Assembly (NCBI GenBank): GCA_944386455.1
Contig: CALXBC010000002.1
Location: 62,001-126,000 of the forward strand
Direction of reading: 5' to 3'
Length of the DNA stretch: 64,000 nucleotides
Source: an uncultured Clostridia bacterium
GTDB lineage: Bacteria; Bacillota; Clostridia; Oscillospirales; Ruminococcaceae
Shown here: positions 43,866-51,185 of the stretch, one piece after another
How positions within the stretch are numbered: position 1 is the first letter of the stretch
Layout: every line of letters begins with the position of its first letter
Position numbers and translations under genes: made by a program
Notes under the pieces: generated by a model
Told to the model about the DNA's origin: nothing
Database searches by the model: none
Seen by the model: the letters and a program-made list of their open reading frames with translations, nothing else

Positions 43866-43883
43866 TTGTTAAATATTTATCAA
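43866..43883. promoter_or_regulatory. Rex-like operator
   Basis: TTGTTAAATATTTATCAA fits the Rex consensus TTGTTAA-N4-TTAACAA with one mismatch in 14 defined bases. It covers the expected transcription start of the alcohol dehydrogenase gene, just downstream of the -10. Rex releases DNA when NADH/NAD is high. The rex gene itself is not in the window. Confidence 0.7.
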
Positions 43884-43891
43884 CTGTCTTA

Positions 43892-43920
43892 ATTATAAAG
43901 AAGGAGATGTGAAAAGTCAA
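43892..43920 (-). promoter_or_regulatory. promoter of the alcohol dehydrogenase gene
   Basis: On the minus strand, -35 TTGACT (43915-43920), 17-bp spacer, -10 TATAAT (43892-43897). Confidence 0.85.
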
Positions 43921-44055
43921 CAGAAAAAATGTTATTTCTTTGTTAAATCCAGCTTAAATCGAAACCTGTCAAAAAAGCGCGTATCTGCGCCATATTACAC
44001 TAAAACAGTCGACAATAGATCAAATACTGTCAAATGATTGAATCATAAGCCTCAT

Positions 44056-44796
44056 TTATTCAGGCAGATCTTCCTCGTTTTCCAGGTTGTGCCATACATT
44101 CTGGACGTCGTCATTGTCCTCCAGATTTTCCAGCAGCCGTCCCATTTTTACCAGATCGTCGGGGTTTTCCAGACGGGTATAGGTAGCGGGGACCTGTTCC
44201 GCTTCGGCAGAGGCGATCTGGTAGCCCATGCCTTCCAGCGCCTCTCTGACATCATGTACCGCATTGGGATCCGTGGTGATTTCCAGTACGCCGTCCTCGA
44301 TCTTGTAATCATCCGCGCCGGCTTCCACGATATCCTCCATCACCTTTTCCTCATCGGGGATGTTTTCCTCAACAACGATGATGCCCTTTTGAGAGAACAG
44401 GAAAGAGACGCATCCCGGGGTGCCGAGATTTCCGCCGAATTTGTCAAAATAATGGCGGACATCTGAGGCGGTGCGGTTGCGGTTGTCGGTCAGACATTCT
44501 ACAATGACCGCGACGCCGCTTGGTCCGTAACCTTCATAAGTGATGGTCTCATAATCGTTTTTATCCTGTCCGCCGGCCGCTTTTTTGATGACGCGGTCAA
44601 TGTTTTCGTTTGGCACGTTGTTGGATTTTGCCTTTGCGATCAGATCCCGGAGCTTGCTGTTGGTTGCGGGATCGGGTCCGCCTTCTCTGACAGCGACTGT
44701 CATTTCCCGTCCGATTTTGGTAAATACCTTTGCGCGTTCGGCGTCGGTTTTTCCTTTTTTACGCTTGATGGTACTCCATTTGGAATGCCCTGACAT
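44056..44796 (-). CDS. yebC: YebC/PmpR-family DNA-binding or translation factor
   Basis: A 246-residue protein starting with the hallmark MSGHSKWSTIKRKKGKTDAERAKVFTKIGREM. Later blocks are GPDPATNSKLRDLIAKAKSNNVPNENIDRVIKKA, TYEGYGPSGVAVIVECLTDNRNRTASDVRHYFDKFGG and GCVSFLFSQKG. The family was described as transcriptional regulators, and recent work links YebC to translation of proline-rich stretches. The start at 44796 is chosen because it gives the canonical MSGHSKW and has GGAAG at the right distance. The 43922-44055 gap shows nothing else clear. Confidence 0.96.
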   Translation of the reverse strand: MSGHSKWSTIKRKKGKTDAERAKVFTKIGREMTVAVREGGPDPATNSKLRDLIAKAKSNNVPNENIDRVIKKAAGGQDKNDYETITYEGYGPSGVAVIVECLTDNRNRTASDVRHYFDKFGGNLGTPGCVSFLFSQKGIIVVEENIPDEEKVMEDIVEAGADDYKIEDGVLEITTDPNAVHDVREALEGMGYQIASAEAEQVPATYTRLENPDDLVKMGRLLENLEDNDDVQNVWHNLENEEDLPE

Positions 44797-45016
44797 CAGC
44801 ATCTTCCTTTCTTTTACGCATCCGAATGACAGTCAGACGCAGTCATCCAGATTTTACATTTACATAACAAAAATTATACTCCATATAATAATACCGCGGA
44901 AAATGATTTCCGTCAATATATGAACTTGAAAAAATCGGCGGCAAACGGCCGCAAACGTTGTGAATTACGCAAGAAAGGAGCGCCGTGCCGTGACGATGGC
45001 GCGGCTGTGAAAAGCA

Positions 45017-45163
45017 ATGGCAAAGAAAAACAAACAGAATCAGGCGAACAACAAGCAGGAAAACCCGCAGTCCAAAAACCGTCAGAACAGCTTTGAAAAC
45101 AAAAAGGAGTGCCCTGGCAAAAATTCCAATGACTGCCCGCGCGGACAGCAGGAATACAGATAA
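45017..45163 (+). CDS. small hydrophilic protein, Asn/Lys/Gln-rich
   Basis: A 48-residue frame starting MAKKNKQNQANNKQENPQ and ending CPRGQQEYR, with two Cys (ECPGK and DCPRG). It is highly polar, with no hydrophobic core, and resembles short coat-like or spore-associated Clostridia proteins only in composition. A GAAAGGAG site lies upstream but 25-30 nt away. A perfect terminator follows the stop by 11 nt, which supports a real short transcript. I do not assign a function. Confidence 0.5.
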   Translation: MAKKNKQNQANNKQENPQSKNRQNSFENKKECPGKNSNDCPRGQQEYR

Positions 45164-45174
45164 CGCAGACACGA

Positions 45175-45211
45175 AGCAGAAAAGGGAACCGCTATGGTTC
45201 CCTTTTCTGCT
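45175..45211. terminator. bidirectional terminator
   Basis: Arms AGCAGAAAAGGGAACC / GGTTCCCTTTTCTGCT around GCTAT, between the small gene and the convergent YitT-family gene. Confidence 0.75.
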
Positions 45212-45298
45212 GCACCCGATATTATAACGAAACCGCTAATATGCCGGGTGATCCGCCATTTAACCATAAATCCAAACAGCATTGCCAATTTGGGCCTG

Positions 45299-46177
45299 TT
45301 ACAGCCGCTGCTCGGAGATGCTTTTAAAGCCCTCTCCCAGCACCTCACCGGCATTGGTCACGATCAAAAAGGCACTCGGATCGATCTGGTTGACCAGCCG
45401 CTTGATTTTATAAAATTCGTTGTTGCGCAGTGCACATAGCAGAATTTCGCGTTCCTGCCCGGAATAGGCTCCCTTTGCCGGGATAATGGTGCCGCCGCGC
45501 CCCAGCTCCTTGGTAACCGCATGGGATATCCCTTCGCAGTGGTTGGACACAATCATTACCATTTTTCCGACATCCACCCCATAAATGATGCTGTCTATCA
45601 CCTTGGAACAGACGAACATGGAGATAATGGCGTATAATGCGGTTTCCAGTTCACGAAACACAAAGGTGGCGAAGGCGATTACCACGATATCAGACAGCAA
45701 AACCACTTTCCCGATCGCCAGATGCGGGAATTTTTTCTGAATCATGCGGTTGATAATATCGGTTCCTCCGGTAGAGCCGTTGCGGATGAAGGCTGCCGCA
45801 ATGCCAAGCCCGATCAGCGCGCCGCCGAATAATGCCGCCAGCAGAGTGTTCCCCTGATAAACGGGGATCCATTGATAAGCAAAGTCGGTCAAAAAAGTAA
45901 AAAAAACGGTAGAAGCTAAAGTTTTCAGAATAAAATCGCGGCCAAGAGATTTCAGCCCGACCAAAATCAGGGGGATGTTGATGACCGAAACAAAAATACC
46001 AATCGGAAGACCTGTTAAGGCATTGACAGCGGTTGCCAGTCCGGTGACACCGCCGGGTGCTATTTGATTGGGAACGGTAAACACATGTACCCCTAATGCA
46101 TATATGGCTGTTCCTGCCAGAACAAACAGATAATCCACAAATTTTTTCCATATTTTTGAACCTGTCATTTTTTGCAT
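45299..46177 (-). CDS. YitT family membrane protein
   Basis: A 292-residue membrane protein with five or six hydrophobic segments over residues 12-190 (ALGVHVFTVPNQIAPGGVTGLATAVNALTGLPIG, and IRNGSTGGTDIINRMIQKKFPHLAIG). A cytoplasmic DUF2179 domain follows at the C-terminus (MVMIVSNHCEGISHAVTKELGRGGTII and GEVLGEGFKSI). The family is widespread in Firmicutes with no settled function. The upstream region is taken up by repeat C, so its promoter must be near 46180-46240 or in the repeat. Confidence 0.9.
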   Translation of the reverse strand: MQKMTGSKIWKKFVDYLFVLAGTAIYALGVHVFTVPNQIAPGGVTGLATAVNALTGLPIGIFVSVINIPLILVGLKSLGRDFILKTLASTVFFTFLTDFAYQWIPVYQGNTLLAALFGGALIGLGIAAAFIRNGSTGGTDIINRMIQKKFPHLAIGKVVLLSDIVVIAFATFVFRELETALYAIISMFVCSKVIDSIIYGVDVGKMVMIVSNHCEGISHAVTKELGRGGTIIPAKGAYSGQEREILLCALRNNEFYKIKRLVNQIDPSAFLIVTNAGEVLGEGFKSISEQRL

Positions 46178-46245
46178 AGCAGCCCATCCTCTCTGTTTCC
46201 TTTATTATTATGTGTGGTTTTTCCCTGAATATGAAAACAGATAAA

Positions 46246-46279
46246 AAACACGCATCTGCGTCAACAGATGCGTGTTTTT
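46246..46279. terminator. terminator hairpin, copy next to yitT (flanks repeat C)
   Basis: AAACACGCATCTG / CAGATGCGTGTTT stem with loop CGTCAA. A 34-nt exact copy is found at 46502-46535 on the other side of the repeat. Confidence 0.85.
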
Positions 46280-46501
46280 AGACTGTCGAAAAATGGTAAA
46301 AAATAAAAAAATTGTCACGCAGGCGGACATGCGCCGCCGAAGTGACTCTATGAGAGAAAACCGGCGGTAAGCAGAGGCAAAGCCTCCTGCGGAACCGGTT
46401 TTCGACTGAAAAGAGGGAATCGGGGGAAAAACGCAGAACAAGGCTTTGCCGCAGTGATTGTGTTTGTCCCTCGAGAGCGTGTAGAAAAAGTCGACACGCT
46501 C
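46280..46501 (-). repeat. structured intergenic repeat, copy C (shorter)
   Basis: About 222 nt on the minus strand. It keeps the same 5' block (GAGCGTGT...ACACGCTCTCGAGGGACAAACACAATC) and the same 3' block (GGCGGCGCATGTCCGCC, TTTTTCGACAGTCT). The middle hairpin has a different sequence (GAAAACCGG...CCGGTTTTC) but a similar shape, and the following two hairpins of copies A and B are missing. It is bracketed by identical copies of the mrnC terminator. Confidence 0.88.
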
Positions 46502-46535
46502 AAACACGCATCTGCGTCAACAGATGCGTGTTTTT
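46502..46535. terminator. terminator hairpin of mrnC (flanks repeat C)
   Basis: Exact 34-nt copy of 46246-46279, starting at the mrnC stop codon. It gives an A/T-rich tail on both strands. Confidence 0.85.
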
Positions 46536-46966
46536 TATTTTTTGTATGCTCTGATTTTTTCATATAAAAACCGAATACGCGATTCCTCATCCTTTAAATA
46601 AAGATAGCCGAATAACGCTTCCAGACCGGTTGCCCTCCGATAAGCAACAGGATCCGCGCTTTTGGGGACATGGTGGCTGTTCGCGTTTCGTCCCCGCTTA
46701 TAGATTTCGACTTCTTCTTCTGTCAAATACGGCTCCAGCAGCGCCACAGCATCAGACTGCGCGCCTGCACAAACGATCTGAACAGCTCGGTGATGCAGCC
46801 GTGCTACGGGCATGTTGGCGTCAGTCACCAGTTCTTCCCGCACCAGCAGTTCAAATACGGCGTCACCCAGAAAAGCCAGAGTCAATGGGCTCAATTGCTT
46901 TGGGTTCTGGTTTGTTTTTATGTTAAGCGTAATATCACGTCTTTTCTTTTGGACTTCATTCGACAT
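46535..46966 (-). CDS. mrnC: mini-ribonuclease III
   Basis: MrnC is a dsRNA-specific RNase III lacking the RNA-binding domain. In Bacillus it matures the ends of 23S rRNA. The 143-residue protein has LSPLTLAFLGDAVFELLVREELV near residue 25, with the acidic catalytic Asp. It also has YKRGRNANSHHVPKSADPVAYRRATGLEALFGYLYLKDE further on, with the second acidic site in EALFGYLYL. In many relatives mrnC is next to cysS, but here cysS is about 5 kb away. Confidence 0.94.
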   Translation of the reverse strand: MSNEVQKKRRDITLNIKTNQNPKQLSPLTLAFLGDAVFELLVREELVTDANMPVARLHHRAVQIVCAGAQSDAVALLEPYLTEEEVEIYKRGRNANSHHVPKSADPVAYRRATGLEALFGYLYLKDEESRIRFLYEKIRAYKK

Positions 46967-47041
46967 GGGAATGCCTTATTATATCATGCCCGCCATAGAA
47001 ATGCAAGAGTCCTTTATAGCAGCACGATTTGAAAACCTTAC

Positions 47042-47101
47042 TTGTCAACAGGGCAATAGTATGATATAATGATAGCACTGAATTGACATGTTTTTGTCAA
47101 T
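47042..47101 (+). promoter_or_regulatory. promoter and start-site dyad of the ferredoxin-hydrogenase operon
   Basis: -35 TTGTCA (47042-47047), 17-bp spacer, -10 TATAAT (47065-47070). Just downstream is the perfect dyad ATTGACA-N6-TGTCAAT (47082-47101), near the transcription start. This suits a repressor site and does not match the Rex consensus. Confidence 0.7.
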
Positions 47102-47138
47102 CAAAGCAGATGAAAATCAGGCGAAAGGAATGAAACCT

Positions 47139-47390
47139 ATGAATATTTCGGTTTGTATCGGAAGCGCCTGCCACTTGAAGGGCTCATATCCGATCATTAC
47201 CATGCTGAAGGACGCAATCAGCAAAAACGGACTGGAAAACGATGTGACGGTAAGCGCCTCTTTCTGTCTCGGGCAATGCAGCTCTGAGGGTGTCTCGGTC
47301 AAAATCGATGATGAAATCGTGACTGGTATTTCCCCGGAAAATCTTTCGGAGCTGTTTGAGAACAGAGTCTTAAAAGTAATAAAAAAGTAA
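47139..47390 (+). CDS. thioredoxin-like [2Fe-2S] ferredoxin domain protein
   Basis: An 83-residue protein of the NuoE C-terminal type. It starts with a Cys pair in VCIGSACHLKGSY and has a second pair in SASFCLGQCSSEGVSVKID, four Cys residues that would hold a 2Fe-2S cluster. The ATG at 47139 is preferred because GAAAGGA stands nine bases upstream. It is followed by the hydrogenase gene 39 nt downstream and is probably its electron partner or a regulatory subunit. Confidence 0.88.
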   Translation: MNISVCIGSACHLKGSYPIITMLKDAISKNGLENDVTVSASFCLGQCSSEGVSVKIDDEIVTGISPENLSELFENRVLKVIKK

Positions 47391-47429
47391 TTTCGGAAAG
47401 GTGGTTTAGGCGGTTTTTCGCCATAAAAC

Positions 47430-48869
47430 ATGAGATTATTTGATACAAAGGTGCAGCTTTTAAAATACAAGGTACTGCGTGCGGTCGCAAAGCGGGCATG
47501 GGAGGATAATCTGGAAAGCAGTTATTATGAGATCCCGTTGGAGATCGTCCCCGGCAAAGAAGCGACAATGCGGTGCTGCATTTACAAAGAGCGCGCCATC
47601 GTAATCGAGCGGATCAAAATGGCTATGGGCGGCAACAAGGATAACCCGAATGTGATCGAAGTGCTGGACATCGCCTGCGATGAATGCCCGGTCAGCAGTT
47701 ATACCGTGACGGATTCCTGCCGCGGCTGTATCGCCCATCGTTGTGAGGAAGCATGTCAGTTTGGAGCGATTTCGTTCGACTCCAACCAGAAAGCCCACAT
47801 CGATCCGGATAAATGCAAGAAATGCGGCAAATGCTCCACCGTATGTCCTTATTTTGCCATCACGACTCGTACCCGCCCCTGTGAAACAGCATGCAAGGTC
47901 AATGCCATTAGCATGGGGGAAGACAAGTGCGCAAAAATAGATAATGACAAATGCATCTCCTGCGGGGCATGTGTCTATCAGTGCCCGTTCGGCGCCATTA
48001 TGGACAAATCCTTTATTCTCAATGCCATCGATATCCTGAAAGAGAGCGATCATAACCGGAAGTATCATGTTTATGCCATCGTTGCACCGTCTATTTCCAG
48101 CCAGTTCCAGTATGCAAAGCTGGGGCAGGTGGTATCCGGCATTAAGGAGCTTGGCTTTCACAGTGTAGTTGAGGCCGCGCTGGGCGCAGATATGGTCGCT
48201 TATAAGGAAGCAAAGGAACTGAGCGAGAAAGGATTTCTGACCAGCTCCTGCTGTCCCGCATTTGTGTCATACATTGAAAAGGCGTTTCCGCAGCTTGCGG
48301 ATAAAATTTCCCATAACCTTTCTCCCATGGCTGAGGTTGCACGATTTGTCAAGGAAACAGACCCACAGTCTAAGGTGATCTTTATCGGTCCCTGTACCGC
48401 GAAAAAAATGGAAATTCAGAAGGAAACCGTCTCTCCCTATATCGACTGTGCGATCACCTTCGAAGAACTGCAGGCACTGATCGACAGCAGGGAAATTGAT
48501 CTGTCCGTTCTCCCCGAGAGCGCGCTGGACAATGCTTCCTATTTCGGCCGCATTTTTGCACGCTGCGGCGGGCTTGCCGACGCAGTAGCCGAGGCGCTGA
48601 AGGAACAGGGCATCACAGAAGAGCAGTTCCAGCTCAAGGCCACCTCCTGTGACGGGATCGAGGCATGCAGGATCGCGCTTTTGAAAGCATCCAAAAATCT
48701 GCTGCCTGAAAACTTTATTGAGGGTATGGCCTGCATCGGCGGCTGCATTGGCGGCGCAGGCTGTCTGACCCACGGTCCGAAAGATAAAAATGAGGTAGAC
48801 AAATACGGAAAAGAAGCATTGGAAAAGAGTATTCAGGATGCCATTTCCGTCTATTCTGTCAAAAAATAA
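47430..48869 (+). CDS. [FeFe] hydrogenase, monomeric group B type
   Basis: A 479-residue hydrogenase. The N-terminal half has Cys-rich 4Fe-4S motifs (CRGCIAHRCEEACQFGAI, CKKCGKCSTVCPYFAI, CISCGACVYQCPFGAI). The H-cluster domain has the three signature blocks: TSSCCPAF (Cys274/Cys275), IGPCTAKKME (Cys322) and EGMACIGGCIGGAG (Cys435/Cys439). All H-cluster Cys are present, while the variations (Phe for the usual Trp after CCP, Gly before PC) are like group B enzymes. It makes or takes up H2 with ferredoxin or an unknown partner. The maturation genes hydE/F/G are not in the window. Confidence 0.92.
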   Translation: MRLFDTKVQLLKYKVLRAVAKRAWEDNLESSYYEIPLEIVPGKEATMRCCIYKERAIVIERIKMAMGGNKDNPNVIEVLDIACDECPVSSYTVTDSCRGCIAHRCEEACQFGAISFDSNQKAHIDPDKCKKCGKCSTVCPYFAITTRTRPCETACKVNAISMGEDKCAKIDNDKCISCGACVYQCPFGAIMDKSFILNAIDILKESDHNRKYHVYAIVAPSISSQFQYAKLGQVVSGIKELGFHSVVEAALGADMVAYKEAKELSEKGFLTSSCCPAFVSYIEKAFPQLADKISHNLSPMAEVARFVKETDPQSKVIFIGPCTAKKMEIQKETVSPYIDCAITFEELQALIDSREIDLSVLPESALDNASYFGRIFARCGGLADAVAEALKEQGITEEQFQLKATSCDGIEACRIALLKASKNLLPENFIEGMACIGGCIGGAGCLTHGPKDKNEVDKYGKEALEKSIQDAISVYSVKK

Positions 48870-48932
48870 AAAATTTGTCGATAATGACGGGTTTTTAAGG
48901 AATAAAATCGTAAAATTATCAACCTCAACCCC

Positions 48933-48961
48933 TTGCAAAAGCCGGCATTTTCCATTATACT
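48933..48961 (+). promoter_or_regulatory. promoter of the following membrane protein gene
   Basis: -35 TTGCAA (48933-48938), 17-bp spacer, -10 TATACT (48956-48961). Confidence 0.75.
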
Positions 48962-49007
48962 GGAAGTGGTTCAATTATGTTTTCTAAAAGAAAGGAGCAA
49001 ATTTCAA

Positions 49008-49556
49008 ATGACAAAAGGTAAATTTGGAATTTATCTGTGGTTTTATGCGGTGCTGGCATTCATCCTGGTTTTCCTGGGACAGACGCTGCTGTGCGGTTTG
49101 CTGCTTGGCTTCGCGATTGCCGCAGAACGGAATGAATGGCTTTCCCGTCAGGTCATCCAGGCATTTTCGCTTTCATTAGCGGTATCCCTCATTACCGGCA
49201 TTCTGGATTTTGTACAACGTGCTCTGTATGGCCTGTTGTCTGGGATCACCTATGTCGGCAGCGGGTTTAACACCGTGTTTGATGTTTTGGACGGAATCAT
49301 CAGCATTCTTGTTCTGGTTCTTGTGATCATTGCCATCATCAAGGTTGCCAAGGAGCAGGATGCGGGAATCCCCGGTCTGAGTGCATTGGCAAACAAGGCA
49401 TTTGGGATCGTCGAGAAGAAGGTTTATTCCCAGATGCCGCCTCAGGCACCGCAGGGACAGCCTTATCAGCAGTATCAGCAGCCCCAGCAATATCAGCAGC
49501 CTCAGCAGTATCAACAGCCGCAAAACCCGCAGAATCCACAGAATCCGCAGCAGTAA
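49008..49556 (+). CDS. membrane protein with Gln/Pro-rich C-terminal repeats
   Basis: A 182-residue protein. It has three or four hydrophobic helices (about 8-40, 45-70 and 95-120), a short amphipathic stretch and a C-terminus of repeated Tyr-Gln-Gln-Pro-Gln units followed by Asn-Pro-Gln units. The repeat is coding and low complexity. The function is unknown. AAAGGAGC precedes the ATG at 49008, and a clear terminator follows. Confidence 0.75.
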   Translation: MTKGKFGIYLWFYAVLAFILVFLGQTLLCGLLLGFAIAAERNEWLSRQVIQAFSLSLAVSLITGILDFVQRALYGLLSGITYVGSGFNTVFDVLDGIISILVLVLVIIAIIKVAKEQDAGIPGLSALANKAFGIVEKKVYSQMPPQAPQGQPYQQYQQPQQYQQPQQYQQPQNPQNPQNPQQ

Positions 49557-49571
49557 TCATATCTTACAATG

Positions 49572-49605
49572 AAAAGAGCGCAATCCTCCGGGTTGCGCTC
49601 TTTTT
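49572..49605 (+). terminator. terminator
   Basis: Arms AAAAGAGCGCAA / TTGCGCTCTTTTT with a short loop. Confidence 0.85.
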
Positions 49606-49632
49606 GTCCTGATGAAAGGAGAAAAATACCTT

Positions 49633-50151
49633 ATGAAAATCGCCGTCATTGGATACAGCGGCGCAGGAAAATCCACCCTTGCCAAACAGTTGGGCGAGTA
49701 TTACGGTCTGCCGGTATTGTTTCTGGACTGTGTGCAGTTTACAGCGGGCTGGCAATTGCGGGACAGGGAAGAAGCACTGTCCCTGGTGGATGCGTTTATG
49801 AAACAGGATGGCTGGGTGATCGACGGAAATTATCGGCAGTTTTTCCAAACTCGCAGGCTGGAAGAGGCAGACCGCATATTGTTTCTGAATTTTTCGCGTT
49901 TTTATTGCTTGATCCAGGCCATGCGGCGGTATCATCATAATAAGGGAAAAACCCGCTCGGACATGGCAGACGGCTGTATTGAAAAAATGGATGCTGAATT
50001 TGTCAAATGGATTTTGTGGGATGGCCGTGTCAGAAAAAGGAAAAAGCATTACCGCTGGATAACACAGACTTATCGGGACAAGACGGTGGTTTTCAAATCC
50101 CGCCGCCAGGTCAGACAATTTTTAGCAGCGCTGCAGTCAAAAAACACCTGA
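49633..50151 (+). CDS. P-loop kinase-like protein (DNA topology modulation/FlaR family)
   Basis: A 172-residue adenylate-kinase-like NTPase. Walker A is GYSGAGKSTLAKQLG (residues about 7-21). The following LFLDCVQFTAGWQLRDREEA, DGWVIDGNYRQFFQTRRLEEADRILFLNFSRFYC and the Lys/Arg-rich lid near residue 140 are typical of the so-called topology modulation proteins. The true substrate is unknown and the family name is historical. The ATG at 49633 (after GAAAGGAGAAAAA) is preferred. Confidence 0.82.
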   Translation: MKIAVIGYSGAGKSTLAKQLGEYYGLPVLFLDCVQFTAGWQLRDREEALSLVDAFMKQDGWVIDGNYRQFFQTRRLEEADRILFLNFSRFYCLIQAMRRYHHNKGKTRSDMADGCIEKMDAEFVKWILWDGRVRKRKKHYRWITQTYRDKTVVFKSRRQVRQFLAALQSKNT

Positions 50152-50166
50152 TATAAAAAATGAAAT

Positions 50167-50222
50167 GCCCCAATTTATGATTCAGTATACCATACTGTCA
50201 AACAAATTGGGGCGCTTTTTTT
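50167..50222 (+). terminator. terminator
   Basis: Outer arms GCCCCAATTT / AAATTGGGGC with an inner stem CAGTAT/ATACTG and a GCTTTTTTT tail. It also reads A-rich on the opposite strand, next to the PfkB gene end. Confidence 0.8.
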
Positions 50223-51162
50223 ATATCTTTTCCGTGCGAATCTGTTCCAACAGCGGCTCCACATCTTTCGGATGAATCGCCTCGGTGCCTTCCAGCATGA
50301 CGGATGCCGTACCGCAGGCCGCTGCATACCGCGCAGCCTTCAAGGGAGGCTCTTCCCTGACAAGGGCAGCGAGAAAGCCCGCAAGGGTAGTGTCCCCGGC
50401 ACCTATGGTGGAGCGTACCGGAACCTGCGGCACGGTCAGCTTCCAACATGCTCCCGCACGAAAATACAGCAGGCCGTCTCCGCCGCAGCTCAGCAGGATA
50501 TGATCGACATAAGCCGAAAGGTCCTTCATCTCGCGGATCATTTCCGCATCGCTCATATCAGCGTTTCCAAGCATTCGTTTGGCTTCGGGACGGTTTGGCT
50601 TTATCACAAAAGGTGAAATATTTTTCATGTCATCTGTGAAAAACAGATTGGTGTCTACCGCGATTTTGATATGCTCCCGAACAACTGACAGAATGATCTG
50701 CTTGTAATCCTCGGGACCGATGTTCGGCGGCGGACTGCCTGCGAATACGGCCAGGCTTTCCTCTGCGTCTGAAAACTCCTGATGGAGCAGTTTCAGCAGC
50801 CGGCTAATTTTATCGCCGGTTATCGGGGCACCTTGACGATTGATCTTCAACAGCCGTCCGTCTGGGAACAGCAGCGTCATGTTTTCCCGTATCGAGCCAG
50901 CTGTTTCAATCAGGCAAAAGTCGATATCGTCTTTTTCCAGCAAGCCTGTCAGCATTTTGCTGTTTTCAATGCCGGCCAGTCCGAGCAGCTTGGAAGGGAC
51001 ACCCAAATTTTTCAATACCCGCGAGACATTGGGCGATTTCCCGCCCGCATAAATTTTTTCCCGCCGGCAAATATTTGGTTCCTCCCAGTCACAGTCATCC
51101 AGCCAAAGGGTAACGTCCAGCGATGGATTCAGCGTAACGGTAACGATGTGATCAAACATCAT
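50221..51162 (-). CDS. PfkB family hexose kinase (1-phosphofructokinase/tagatose-6-phosphate kinase type)
   Basis: A 313-residue ribokinase-fold sugar-phosphate kinase. The start VTVTLNPSLDVTLW is typical of 1-phosphofructokinases. KIYAGGKSPNVSRVLKNLG near residue 36 binds sugar, and the C-terminal RSTIGAGDTTLAGFLAAL (about residue 250) holds the anion hole and the catalytic Asp. PfkB members phosphorylate fructose-1-phosphate or tagatose-6-phosphate. The exact substrate is open, as no PTS gene is adjacent. It lies 23 nt downstream of cysS on the same strand. Confidence 0.88.
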   Translation of the reverse strand: MMFDHIVTVTLNPSLDVTLWLDDCDWEEPNICRREKIYAGGKSPNVSRVLKNLGVPSKLLGLAGIENSKMLTGLLEKDDIDFCLIETAGSIRENMTLLFPDGRLLKINRQGAPITGDKISRLLKLLHQEFSDAEESLAVFAGSPPPNIGPEDYKQIILSVVREHIKIAVDTNLFFTDDMKNISPFVIKPNRPEAKRMLGNADMSDAEMIREMKDLSAYVDHILLSCGGDGLLYFRAGACWKLTVPQVPVRSTIGAGDTTLAGFLAALVREEPPLKAARYAAACGTASVMLEGTEAIHPKDVEPLLEQIRTEKI

Positions 51163-51185
51163 GCTGTGCTCCTTTCTGACAGCGG

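Noticed and set aside
49460..49545. Tandem repeats that might be taken for a small repeat array.
   Set aside because: They encode the Gln/Pro-rich tail of the membrane protein in frame. There are no spacers, so it is not a CRISPR array.
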